DNA from: Myxococcales bacterium
Lineage (GTDB): Bacteria > Myxococcota_C > UBA6777
Reading direction: 5' to 3'
Assembly: GCA_020632975.1 (NCBI GenBank)
Contig: JACKEL010000007.1
Span: forward strand, 186,001 to 250,000
DNA: 64,000 nucleotides
Part shown: in pieces, positions 1 through 7,908 of the stretch
Position numbering within the stretch: the first letter of the stretch is position 1
Layout: every line of letters begins with the position of its first letter
Notes under the pieces: generated by a model
Seen by the model: the letters and a program-made list of their open reading frames with translations, nothing else
Told to the model about the DNA's origin: nothing
Database searches by the model: none
Translations under genes and position numbers: made by a program

Positions 1-472
1 CATCCACAATAAAAGGGGAGGCCTCCAAGTATTTAAGGAAGTTCGCGACCCACTCGTTGGCTTCTGCAAACCCTGAGATGACGATAATCTGGTTTCTTTG
101 CTGGATACCCGTCAGCCACACCTTTTTGGGGATGCGGATACTGATCTCATCCAGAAAACGCACTGGTCCACGACGAGAGTTTTTGAGGTCGTGGATGATC
201 TTGAGCTGGCGTTCCAATTCAGCCTTTTGTCGTTTGTATTCTTCGATCAGTCGGATCGCTTCTTTCAAACGATTGATGGCTGCTTGCTCTTGGCGGATCT
301 TGTCGCGTGCGTACTGAAGACGCGCTTCGTAGTTGCTCCAGTACAAATAGACCGCAGGCAAGCTACTCAAAGCCAATAACAAGAAGGCAATCAGTCCAAC
401 GACTGCGCCTACATCACCGCCGCCACCGCCGCCACCGCCTGGTTTGGTCGGGAGTAAGTTGATCCGAATCAT
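1..472 (-). CDS. pilN: PilN, type IV pilus inner-membrane assembly protein (3' part cut by window edge)
   Basis: PilN pairs with PilO in the inner membrane and is tied to cytoplasmic PilM as part of the type IV pilus alignment complex. The translation begins MIRINLLPTKPGG, the usual PilN N-terminus whose INLLP segment docks on PilM. One transmembrane helix follows (about residues 21-43), then a charged coiled-coil stretch and the start of a periplasmic domain. The gene overlaps the pilM stop as ATGA (469-472), so translation is probably coupled, and AGGAGG lies just upstream. An unusual run of eight glycines (residues 12-19) sits between the PilM-binding motif and the membrane helix. About 157 codons are visible; the C-terminus lies outside the window. 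Confidence 0.9.
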   Translation of the reverse strand, partial: MIRINLLPTKPGGGGGGGGDVGAVVGLIAFLLLALSSLPAVYLYWSNYEARLQYARDKIRQEQAAINRLKEAIRLIEEYKRQKAELERQLKIIHDLKNSRRGPVRFLDEISIRIPKKVWLTGIQQRNQIIVISGFAEANEWVANFLKYLEASPFIVD

Positions 473-1536
473 CGTTCTGCTGTCCTCCTTAACGCCAGAC
501 CCGTTGCAACGGTTGCCATTGGCGCGACTTCACGAAGGTATTCTAAGTTGAAGCGGTTTCCGTCCACCTCGATGTTCTTAAAGGGATTGATGATCTCGAC
601 GGGTACACCAAGCTTTTGCTCGATAATTCGGTAAAGCGAGGGGACCTTGGCGGTTCCACCACTGAGATAGATACGAGAGATCGGACCTTCCGCGCTGTTG
701 GCTGAGTAAAAGTCCAACGAACGTTGGATCTCTGCCGCGACGTTTTCGGATACACCGTACATCACGCGTTCCACTTCTTGAGGAACAACGGCGTCAGAGT
801 CCGCGCCCAAGTCACCGCCCGCTTTGAGCGTTTCCGCTTCGTCGTAAGAAACATCAAGATGTTTTTGAAGTTCTTCCGTGTATTGGTTCCCACCAAGCGG
901 AGAGATATCACGCGTAAACATCGTGATGCCGCCAGCGATGATATTTACGTTGGTAACACTTGCGCCAATGTTGATGAGAGCATAAGTTTCCGTGAGCGGA
1001 ACCTCATAATTGATCTCAAATTGGTTTTGGACAGAAAAACAGTCCACATCTACCACGCGGGGGATAAGACCCACTTCTTTGATCACTTCCACGTAGTCGT
1101 TGACGACGTCTTTTTTGGCTGCCACCAACAAAACATCCATCTGATTGGACTCTGGCCCTGCTTCACGTAGGATCTCGAAGTCCAGATATACATCGTTGAG
1201 ATCAAAGGGGATGTACTGCTCAGCTTCCCATTGGATAGAGTCACGAAGTTCTTCATGTCTCATCGGGGGAAGCGAGATCTTACGAATGATGACGGAGTGT
1301 CCGCTTACCGAGAGTGCGACCTCTTTCCCTTTGACACGGTGAGAGTCAAAGAGTTCGCGCAACGCATCTGCAACGGTGTTCGAGGCGATCAGTGCGCCAT
1401 CTACGATGGTCTCTGGGGGCAAGTAAGCCAGACCAAAGTTCACGAGCTGGTAGTTACGTCGGCCTTCGCGCACTTGGCAGAACTTGATGCTGCTGGTGCC
1501 GATATCCAGCCCAATCAGAAGTTTTCCCTTGGCCAT
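469..1536 (-). CDS. pilM: PilM, actin-like ATPase of the type IV pilus
   Basis: PilM is a cytoplasmic actin/FtsA-fold ATP-binding protein that binds the N-terminal tail of PilN and links the pilus motor to the inner-membrane complex. At 355 residues it has the normal family length. The phosphate-1 motif GLDIGTSSIK is at residues 9-18, the phosphate-2 motif INIGASVTNV at 189-198, and the adenosine motif LSGGTAKVP at 291-299. The start is preceded by GGGAGAAG at good spacing. It overlaps pilN by 4 bp and presumably opens a pilMNOPQ operon continuing past position 1. Twitching motility or adhesion is the likely use. Confidence 0.95.
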   Translation of the reverse strand: MAKGKLLIGLDIGTSSIKFCQVREGRRNYQLVNFGLAYLPPETIVDGALIASNTVADALRELFDSHRVKGKEVALSVSGHSVIIRKISLPPMRHEELRDSIQWEAEQYIPFDLNDVYLDFEILREAGPESNQMDVLLVAAKKDVVNDYVEVIKEVGLIPRVVDVDCFSVQNQFEINYEVPLTETYALINIGASVTNVNIIAGGITMFTRDISPLGGNQYTEELQKHLDVSYDEAETLKAGGDLGADSDAVVPQEVERVMYGVSENVAAEIQRSLDFYSANSAEGPISRIYLSGGTAKVPSLYRIIEQKLGVPVEIINPFKNIEVDGNRFNLEYLREVAPMATVATGLALRRTAER

Positions 1537-1655
1537 GTGTGTTCTTCTCCCTTGTCGGGGCCCTGTGCCATACGGCGGTGTTTTGCTGGGAATAGCAGGT
1601 GATAGGGTGCTTTGTTTTAAGGTATCCTGTCAAGACACCTTGCACTTTTGCTGGT

Positions 1656-1964
1656 CTATTCTTCACTGGGATCCAAAAAAACTTTTTTCCTTTCAGACAA
1701 TTTCATGCCCAGTGCCAAAAGAATCTTTCTTTTTGTGTCCATCCTGCAAGGATTTCCACGCTCTACGCGATCAATCGTCAAGGCAGAGACACCTGCTTTG
1801 CGTGCGAGCTCAGCTTTGCTCATAAGCATCGCTTCGCGCAATTTTTGTACATTGTTTTGATTGGAAGGCTTGTCTGGGTCTTCTAGGGTCTCTTGGGAAG
1901 GAACCTCTTGCACTTGGATCCCGACATACTGCGTGCTTTGAGGATTGAGGTTTGGTTTGTTCAT
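1656..1964 (-). CDS. Small XRE-family helix-turn-helix regulator
   Basis: A 102-residue protein with a Cro/C1-type helix-turn-helix at about residues 45-98 (LREAMLMSKAELARKAGVSA is the first half, followed by a recognition helix around TIDRVERG). The N-terminal 40 residues are polar and unlike a known domain. A start at 1964 is chosen because GGAG lies 8 nt upstream; longer readings lack a ribosome site. It sits upstream of pilM on the same strand with a 119-bp gap and could regulate the pilus genes or the divergent response regulator, but nothing in the sequence shows its target. Confidence 0.8.
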   Translation of the reverse strand: MNKPNLNPQSTQYVGIQVQEVPSQETLEDPDKPSNQNNVQKLREAMLMSKAELARKAGVSALTIDRVERGNPCRMDTKRKILLALGMKLSERKKVFLDPSEE

Positions 1965-2192
1965 GATGAATCTCCAACACAACAAGCAAAAATGACTTTG
2001 TCCTTCTTTGCTCTGTGGGTTGTGTATACAATCGCTTTTTATCGCGATGAAACTTGGCTGATCGTGCAGGTAAAGAGCCTGAAAGTCAAGCACAATTCCA
2101 TTTTGTTATGGGGAAAGATAACAAGGTTATATACACTGGATAATAATTATGTATCTCTACCTTGTATAAGTCTTTGAAAGAAGGAGGGATGT

Positions 2193-3569
2193 ATGCCCAA
2201 AGACAAGGAGAGGCATGCACGCGTCTTGGTTGTGGACGACGAAGAAAGCATCCGACACTTTCTGACTCTGTCTTTGCAGCGAGAAGGTTTTGAAGTCAAG
2301 GTGGCGGGGCATGCAGAGGAGGCTTTGTCTCTCTTGCCCGACTTTGCGGCGGACATCGTCTTGTGTGATATCAGGATGCCTGGTGAGATGGATGGACTGG
2401 GTTTGTTGCGTCATCTTTGCCAACAACGCTTTCCTGGCCGCATGGTGATGATGAGCGCTTACGGCAGTCGCGACGCAGCTTTGGAGGCTGTTCGTCAGGG
2501 GGCCTATGATTATATAGAGAAGCCAATTCAACGCGACGAGTTGTTGTTGCTTTTGGAAAAGCTTCTCGAACGCGAACGCTTGCAAAAAGAAAATCGTGCT
2601 ATGCGCGAGGTCTTGCGACGCGGTCGAGAGGATGGCGGGATCGTCGCATCTTCTTCTGTGATGCAAAGGGTCTTGGATGTTGCACGCAAAGTCTCTTCCT
2701 TTCCAACAACGGTCTTGTTGCAAGGGGAGAGCGGCACAGGAAAAGAAGTCTTGGCGCGCGCAATCCACCAGTGGAGTCCTCGAAACAACGGGCCTTGGAC
2801 TGTGATCAACTGTGGGTCTATCCCAGAGGCTTTGTTGGAGAGCGAACTTTTTGGTTATGGTAAAGGGGCTTTTACTGGGGCTTTGCATGATCGACTGGGT
2901 CTTTTTGAAGCAGCGCATGGTGGGACATTGTTCTTGGACGAGATTGGAGAGATGCCTTTGGCGCTCCAAGTCAAGCTGCTACGGGCTTTACAGGAAGGGG
3001 CCATTCGACGATTGGGAGAGACCAGCACAAGGGCGATCGATGTTCGCGTGATTGCTGCCACCAACCGCGATCTGAGCCAAGAGGTCGAAGCAGGGCGTTT
3101 TCGCCAAGATCTTTTTTATCGTTTGCATGTCGTGAACCTGACGTTGCCGCCTTTGCGCGATCGCTTGGAGGATCTTCCTCTTTTACTCGATCATTTTTTG
3201 GCCTTTTTTAATGCGCGTTTTGGGACGCACATCGAAGGGGTCTCGCCTGATACTTTGAAAGGGCTGATGCATTATCATTGGCCTGGAAATGTCCGAGAGC
3301 TTCGCAATGTCATCGAGCGTTCGATGGTCTTGGCCGAAGGAGACTGGTTGGGACTGGAGACCTTGCCTCCTGAGATCCTTGCAGGACCCGTCCATGAAGA
3401 AGCGTTACAAGAAGGTTACTCTCTCAAGAAAGCGATGCGTCGTCTCGAAGAAAACTTCATCCAACGCGCTTTGGAAAAAACAGAGGGGAATAAGACTGCG
3501 GCTGCGAAGCTTTTAGAGATCAGTCCACGGGCTTTGTTGTACAAGATCAAAGATTATGGACTGGAGTGA
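2193..3569 (+). CDS. NtrC-family sigma-54-dependent response regulator
   Basis: A 458-residue two-component regulator that activates sigma-54 promoters. The receiver domain (about 10-125) has the acidic pair D15/D16, phospho-acceptor D59 and conserved K110. The AAA+ domain has Walker A GESGTGKE near residue 178 and the sigma-54-contacting loop GAFTGA near 225. A Fis-type helix-turn-helix closes the protein (about 415-458, with GNKTAAAKLLEISPRALLYK). GGAGG sits 5 nt before the ATG. Its place beside pilM suggests a PilR-like role, but no sensor kinase is adjacent and the assignment to pili is only positional. Confidence 0.95.
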   Translation: MPKDKERHARVLVVDDEESIRHFLTLSLQREGFEVKVAGHAEEALSLLPDFAADIVLCDIRMPGEMDGLGLLRHLCQQRFPGRMVMMSAYGSRDAALEAVRQGAYDYIEKPIQRDELLLLLEKLLERERLQKENRAMREVLRRGREDGGIVASSSVMQRVLDVARKVSSFPTTVLLQGESGTGKEVLARAIHQWSPRNNGPWTVINCGSIPEALLESELFGYGKGAFTGALHDRLGLFEAAHGGTLFLDEIGEMPLALQVKLLRALQEGAIRRLGETSTRAIDVRVIAATNRDLSQEVEAGRFRQDLFYRLHVVNLTLPPLRDRLEDLPLLLDHFLAFFNARFGTHIEGVSPDTLKGLMHYHWPGNVRELRNVIERSMVLAEGDWLGLETLPPEILAGPVHEEALQEGYSLKKAMRRLEENFIQRALEKTEGNKTAAAKLLEISPRALLYKIKDYGLE

Positions 3570-3575
3570 GGGGGA

Positions 3576-4682
3576 TTATTTTTTGGAGAGGTCGGTACTC
3601 ACGCAGGGATCGAGATAATAGGACTCGGGAGGGAAACGATCCAGCGGCAAGAACTGATGCAGCTTTTCGCACAGAAGATAGCCTTCCTTGTAGGCTTTGC
3701 GCAAAAAGGTCATCGCACGGTGGCTAATGAACGGTGAGTTCGGGCTTTGGGTCGCGATCTGGTAGGCGCCGCGATGAGAAAGAGGGGAGTCGTCTTCTTG
3801 GACTGGGGACAGTTCGCGGATCGCTCGAACCTTGTGGGTATAAGAACAACGAAAGAAGCCTTCCTCTGGGGACTCCATCTCCATGTAGCGTTTTTCTCGA
3901 CACTCTGGGCAGTAACCTTCGTTGCATTCGTAGCGAGGCCACTCGATCTTGCACTGTTTGCAGGTGCGTAGCTTTCCTTCGAAGGGGTCGATGCGTGTCT
4001 GAAACTCTTCGAAGTGAGGCTTGGAAAGCCAAAAGCGACCTTCTTTGCTTGTGCCTACATGGACAAGTCGCGAGTAGGGGAGGCGGATACCGCTGTCTCG
4101 ACAAGTGAGTCTTGCGTCTTCTCCGTCAGGAAGGGCTTCTCCGCGCATCTCAAGATACTCTTGAAACATGGCGAGGATCTCATCTTCGACTTCGTCAGCG
4201 AGTCGCTTCATCGCGTCCGTGATATCGGGGTCATAAAAGGGCGAAAGCGCGAGAACTGCGACACGTTGGACGTCGGTTTCATCGTCCAAAGCGGCGATGA
4301 GTACGGGGATAAAGCGATTGTCTTTTTTTCTTCCGATGCTTTCGATCCCAGAGATGCGTTTGTCGATTGAAGGATCGCCCATCTTGCGTAGAGCGGGTTC
4401 TTGCCACAACGAACTGAGCGCGCGCATCGCGGCCCATTGGACTTCCCACTCGGGATCTTTGAGGGTCGCGAGGACGGGAGGTTCACTTTCTTCTTTGGCA
4501 AAGATCGCGAGGGCTTCCACGGCAGTCGCGCGAAGCTCCATATCATCGTCGTCTTCTAGGAGTCCTAAAAGAGTCGAAAAAGCCTCTGGGGTCTTGAGAT
4601 CGCGAAGAAGGCGGATCGCGTCTTTTCGGACTTCCCAAGACTCATCTTGGATCATTTCAAAGGGATTCTGCACATCGTTCAA
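3576..4682 (-). CDS. HEAT-repeat protein with zinc-ribbon-like cysteines
   Basis: A 368-residue protein without signal peptide. Residues 1-175 form about five HEAT-like helical repeats (e.g. SWEVRKDAIRLLRDLK, DPEWEVQWAAMRALSSLW, TDVQRVAVLAL), which usually act as protein-binding scaffolds. Residues 241-261 hold C241, C244, C253, C258 and C261 in a CxxC...CxxC arrangement that probably binds zinc. The C-terminal 100 residues are not recognised. The start codon overlaps the stop of the upstream secreted-protein gene (ATGA at 4679-4682), so the two are co-translated. Its stop lies 6 bp from the end of the convergent response regulator gene. Biochemical role unknown. Confidence 0.8.
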   Translation of the reverse strand: MNDVQNPFEMIQDESWEVRKDAIRLLRDLKTPEAFSTLLGLLEDDDDMELRATAVEALAIFAKEESEPPVLATLKDPEWEVQWAAMRALSSLWQEPALRKMGDPSIDKRISGIESIGRKKDNRFIPVLIAALDDETDVQRVAVLALSPFYDPDITDAMKRLADEVEDEILAMFQEYLEMRGEALPDGEDARLTCRDSGIRLPYSRLVHVGTSKEGRFWLSKPHFEEFQTRIDPFEGKLRTCKQCKIEWPRYECNEGYCPECREKRYMEMESPEEGFFRCSYTHKVRAIRELSPVQEDDSPLSHRGAYQIATQSPNSPFISHRAMTFLRKAYKEGYLLCEKLHQFLPLDRFPPESYYLDPCVSTDLSKK

Positions 4683-5278
4683 GGTTTCTTCCTTTCCGAG
4701 AGCCGCGAAAAAGTGTGGAAGATCACTTCAACGCCTTGTTGTTCGAAGTAGCGGCGGAGCTTTTTGAGATGAGAGCTTTTATAAGGACCGTGTTTCGGGA
4801 GATTGAGTTGTTTTTGGGCCATCTTCCAAAGGTTGCGTACTTGGTGTCTTTGGAGGGCCCCTAGGCCAAGTAGACGAGGCGGCTGTTTTTTGGCAAGCAG
4901 CCAGATCTCACCGATCATCCGACGCGACCAGTACTCTCGTTGGATGCCCACACGAAAAAGTCGTAGGCGGTACCCCAACGTCTTGTGGGCGGCATCTTTT
5001 TGAAGACGCCAGCGATCTTGTCGAGAAAAACGTAGCGGTGATCGTTTGTGTTTTTGTAGGAGAGCTTGCTTGAGTGCGCGATCTCTTGCACGTCGTTGGG
5101 CTCGCGTCAGGCGTTTTTTTCTTTTGGTTTTGGTGCGCCCTTGGCTTTGTTTGATGATCTGCTTCAAAGAGCGCAAGTACGCGTTGGTTTCGGCGTCTTT
5201 TTGTTTGGGTGGCTTGGCATAGACCATCGTCCCAAAACAAAAAAAACCTACAAAGAAAAAGAGGGGGCGCAAAAACAT
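4679..5278 (-). CDS. Secreted, very basic hypothetical protein
   Basis: About 199 residues starting MFLRPLFFFVGFFCFGTMVYA, a Sec signal peptide with cleavage expected after VYA. The mature part is extremely rich in Lys and Arg (stretches such as KTKRKKRLTRAQRRARDR) with no recognisable domain. The start at 5278 is chosen for the signal peptide and the upstream AAAGGG; a longer frame would place 58 unlikely residues before it. It overlaps the HEAT-repeat gene by 4 bp and so probably works with or is expressed alongside it. Confidence 0.7.
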   Translation of the reverse strand: MFLRPLFFFVGFFCFGTMVYAKPPKQKDAETNAYLRSLKQIIKQSQGRTKTKRKKRLTRAQRRARDRALKQALLQKHKRSPLRFSRQDRWRLQKDAAHKTLGYRLRLFRVGIQREYWSRRMIGEIWLLAKKQPPRLLGLGALQRHQVRNLWKMAQKQLNLPKHGPYKSSHLKKLRRYFEQQGVEVIFHTFSRLSERKKP

Positions 5279-5419
5279 GCTTTCGTAGCCCTTTCGTTGT
5301 GTTCTACCTTTCAATGTTCTATGTTCGGACGCGCGGAAAGGCAAGAGTATAGGCGATCTTCTCCTCTGGTTTTGGGAAGATCGTGTCTTGGTGGGTGTCC
5401 TTGTGAAAAGGGAGCGATG

Positions 5420-6202
5420 ATGGAAGAGCGTGTTCGGATCGAGATCGTGCATCCAAAAGTATGGACCATCGTGTTGGATCGTCCATCTGTTCGCAACGCA
5501 GTTGATCGTGAGACAGCCCAGCGCCTTGCGGATGCTTTTCGCGCATACTCGGACGATCCAGAGGCTTGCGTTGCGGTCTTGTGTGGAGCGGGCGGGAACT
5601 TTTGTGCGGGGGCAGATCTCAAAGCTGTAGCTCGAGGAGAAGGAAACCGCGTAGAGCCCGAAGGCGACGGTCCTTTAGGGCCCACAAGGATGTTTTTGGA
5701 AAAGCCCGTGATCGCGGCTTTGTCAGGATATGCCGTGGCAGGCGGTTTTGAACTTGCGTTGTGGTGCGATCTTCGCGTGATGGAAGAGAGCGCTACGTTG
5801 GGTTTTTTTGAGCGCCGTTGGGGGGTTCCCTTAATTGATGGTGGGACCATTCGTTTACCTCGGTTGATCGGGGAAAGTCGCGCGATGGATTTGATCTTGA
5901 CTGGGCGCGCGGTGGGGGCTGAAGAGGCTTTGCGGATTGGTTTGGTGCATCGTGTGGTAGAAGATGGCCAAGCGCGCGCAGCAGCAGAAGCTTTGGCTGC
6001 GCAGATCGCGGAGTTTCCGCAGCGTTGCTTGCGCAATGATCGGCGTTCGGTGTACGAGCAACACGCGATGACAGAGCCCGAGGCTTTGGCGCGTGAGTTT
6101 GTCCTTGGGATGGAGTCTTTGCGCGAGGACGGTGTGCAAGGCGCGATGCGTTTTGCTTCAGGGCAGGGACGTCACGGAGAGGGCGTGCCCTCAAATAAAT
6201 AG
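5420..6202 (+). CDS. Enoyl-CoA hydratase/isomerase (crotonase) family protein
   Basis: A 260-residue crotonase-fold enzyme acting on CoA thioesters, most likely in fatty-acid or amino-acid breakdown. The oxyanion-hole segment GNFCAGADLKAV and the GYAVAGGFELALWCD loop are clear. Both acidic positions used by true hydratases are present: Glu in GGFELAL and Glu in GFFERRWG. Hydratase activity is therefore possible, though the exact substrate cannot be told. Two ATGs abut (5417 and 5420); the second is 5 nt from GGAG and is preferred. The nearest partner in CoA chemistry is the acyl-CoA dehydrogenase at 30.5 kb, not adjacent. Confidence 0.88.
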   Translation: MEERVRIEIVHPKVWTIVLDRPSVRNAVDRETAQRLADAFRAYSDDPEACVAVLCGAGGNFCAGADLKAVARGEGNRVEPEGDGPLGPTRMFLEKPVIAALSGYAVAGGFELALWCDLRVMEESATLGFFERRWGVPLIDGGTIRLPRLIGESRAMDLILTGRAVGAEEALRIGLVHRVVEDGQARAAAEALAAQIAEFPQRCLRNDRRSVYEQHAMTEPEALAREFVLGMESLREDGVQGAMRFASGQGRHGEGVPSNK

Positions 6203-6282
6203 TGTTGCTATGCATCGAAATAGTCGATACATAGGGCTTTTTGATTGAGCATTTGCGATGTTATAGGAAAGAAGGATCTGAG

Positions 6283-7248
6283 ATGGACGAGAGAGAGAAA
6301 CAAAAAGCACATGGGAAGCCAAAACCCTCGTCCCAAGGGGGGCGCAACGAACGCAATGCGAGATCGAAGTACCCGCCCAAAGGGGCACGTCCTTCTTTTG
6401 GAAAAGGAGGGCAGGGGGGTAGAGGTCCTGCACGTGAACAAAAGCCCCAATCATCGGAATCTTTGGTCGAAGAGGTAAAGCCTACACAAGAGCGAGAGCA
6501 TGCAGAAGAAACAGCAGAACAAGACTGGGTCTTTGGTGTTCATGCAGTGCGTGCTTTTTTGGAGACGCAGGCGACAGAAGGGGAGGAGTTGATCCTGTTG
6601 GATCAGGGACAAAAAGCGACCGCAGGGTTTGCTCAAATGGCCCAAGAATCGGGAATCTTGGTGCGTTATCGCCCTCGTTCTTTCTTGGAACGACTGTTGC
6701 CACAAAGCAATCACCAAGGGGTTGCGCTGCGCAAGAAGAGTTTTGTGTACGCGTCTTTTGAGTCGCTTTTAGAAGCGCCAGCAGAAGGGGCCTTGCTTTT
6801 TTTGGTTGGCGTGCAAGATCCCGGAAACGTAGGGGCTTTGCTTCGATCTGCGCGGGCTTTTGGTGTCAAAGCGGTTTTGTTGAGTCAGCGCGATACATGC
6901 CCGATCAATCGGGCGGTTCACAAAGCAGCCGTCGGAGCTGCAGCCACGTTGCCGATCGCGCAGGTTCGAAAACCGATCGAAACGATCTCAGCTTTAAAAG
7001 AAGCAGGTTGGTGGATCTTGGGTCTTGCTCCTGGGCAAGAAACTTTGGATCGATTTGATTTGTGTCGCCCTGTTGTTTTTGTGTTGGGGGCGGAAGGACC
7101 GGGTCTAAAGCCCTCTGTGCAAAAGCACTGTGATGCGTTGTTGGGGATCCCCATGAGCGCAGGATGGGACTCGCTGAATGTCTCGGTGTCTGGGGGGATT
7201 GCGCTGTATGAGTGGCAACGTCAGGTTCGGCAAAAAAATTGCGCTTGA
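6283..7248 (+). CDS. rlmB: TrmH/SpoU-family RNA 2'-O-methyltransferase, RlmB-like
   Basis: A 321-residue SPOUT methyltransferase. Residues 1-80 are low-complexity and basic, followed by the substrate-binding domain (DWVFGVHAVRAFLE) and the knotted catalytic domain. Motif 1 is DPGNVGALLRSARAFGV, motif 2 is VFVLGAEGPGL and motif 3 is LNVSVSGGIALYEW. Members with this layout methylate G2251 of 23S rRNA or related RNA guanosines; the precise target is inferred. The ATG at 6283 follows an AAGAAGGA ribosome site. A TTGACA promoter hexamer for the tRNA-tuf unit overlaps its stop codon. Confidence 0.85.
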   Translation: MDEREKQKAHGKPKPSSQGGRNERNARSKYPPKGARPSFGKGGQGGRGPAREQKPQSSESLVEEVKPTQEREHAEETAEQDWVFGVHAVRAFLETQATEGEELILLDQGQKATAGFAQMAQESGILVRYRPRSFLERLLPQSNHQGVALRKKSFVYASFESLLEAPAEGALLFLVGVQDPGNVGALLRSARAFGVKAVLLSQRDTCPINRAVHKAAVGAAATLPIAQVRKPIETISALKEAGWWILGLAPGQETLDRFDLCRPVVFVLGAEGPGLKPSVQKHCDALLGIPMSAGWDSLNVSVSGGIALYEWQRQVRQKNCA

Positions 7249-7273
7249 CAGGCAAGGGTGTGGGTGCTAAAAC
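7245..7273 (+). promoter_or_regulatory. Predicted sigma-70 promoter P1 of the tRNA-tuf transcription unit
   Basis: TTGACA (7245-7250), a 17-nt spacer and TAAAAC (7268-7273). The -35 hexamer is a perfect consensus and overlaps the stop codon of the preceding methyltransferase gene. It lies about 190 bp before the first tRNA. Confidence 0.6.
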
Positions 7274-7358
7274 GCTCTGCACTTTGCGATTCGGTGCATC
7301 TTTTGCCTTGAAAGATGGGGCCAAAAAGATCGCGAAAGATGATCTTTAAAAATAAAAC

Positions 7359-7387
7359 TTGACAGGTTCCTTTCGATTATGTAAAAG
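7359..7387 (+). promoter_or_regulatory. Predicted sigma-70 promoter P2 of the tRNA-tuf transcription unit
   Basis: TTGACA (7359-7364), a 17-nt spacer and TAAAAG (7382-7387), about 70 bp before the first tRNA. It matches P1 in the -35, in the GG that follows it, in spacer length and in the first five -10 bases, so the two look like tandem copies of a strong stable-RNA promoter. Confidence 0.65.
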
Positions 7388-7460
7388 GTGCCTCCGAACT
7401 TTCGCTGCTGTCGAAAAAAAACAAACTAAAAAGACAGCAATGCGTAGAAGCGAAAGCCCT

Positions 7461-7533
7461 GCTGGTGTAGCTCAGTTGGTAGAGCGTCTCCCTTGTAAGG
7501 AGAGGGTCGCGGGTTCGAATCCTGTCGCCAGCT
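7461..7533 (+). tRNA. tRNA-Thr (anticodon TGT)
   Basis: A full cloverleaf with acceptor GCTGGTG/CGCCAGC, D-arm, anticodon loop CTTGTAA giving TGT, and T-loop TTCGAAT. No CCA is encoded. First of a Thr-Gly-Thr trio ahead of tuf, resembling the E. coli thrU-tyrU-glyT-thrT-tufB order without the Tyr gene. Confidence 0.97.
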
Positions 7534-7547
7534 TAAATATCGTGTTT

Positions 7548-7620
7548 GCGGGAGTAGCTCAATTGGTAGAGCGTCAGCCTTCCAAGCTGAATGTCGCGGG
7601 TTCGAACCCCGTCTCCCGCT
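7548..7620 (+). tRNA. tRNA-Gly (anticodon TCC)
   Basis: Acceptor GCGGGAG/CTCCCGC, anticodon loop CTTCCAA giving TCC, T-loop TTCGAAC. No CCA is encoded. Only 14 bp separate it from the preceding tRNA-Thr, so both are cut from one transcript. Confidence 0.97.
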
Positions 7621-7629
7621 CGATTCGTC

Positions 7630-7702
<73 letters not shown>

Positions 7703-7795
7703 TTTCTCTCTTCAAAAGAGAGCGGTTGCACAGCAACCCACCCCCTTGGGTTTTTAGGGCAACCGAGAAATCCCCCAGAGTTATCTAAAGACACT

Positions 7796-7828
7796 CACTT
7801 TTACCGTAGCAGTAAAAGTGTATTTTTT
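7796..7828 (+). terminator. Terminator-like hairpin in the tRNA-tuf leader (possible attenuator)
   Basis: CACTTTTAC (7796-7804) and GTAAAAGTG (7812-7820) pair perfectly around a 7-nt loop and are followed by TATTTTTT. This is the form of an intrinsic terminator, yet it lies between tRNA-Thr and tuf inside what should be one transcript. Upstream in the same 206-nt leader are further hairpins (CTCTCTT/AAGAGAG near 7705-7721, GGTTGC/GCAACC near 7723-7737). It may reduce or regulate read-through into tuf, or tuf may have its own promoter downstream, which I do not see clearly. Confidence 0.55.
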
Positions 7829-7908
7829 CAGACAAAACAGGCTTCTCCTTTTTGTCTGTCGTTTTTCAATCCACAAGCAACGTTTGCGAGTATGGAGATC
7901 AGGCTGCT

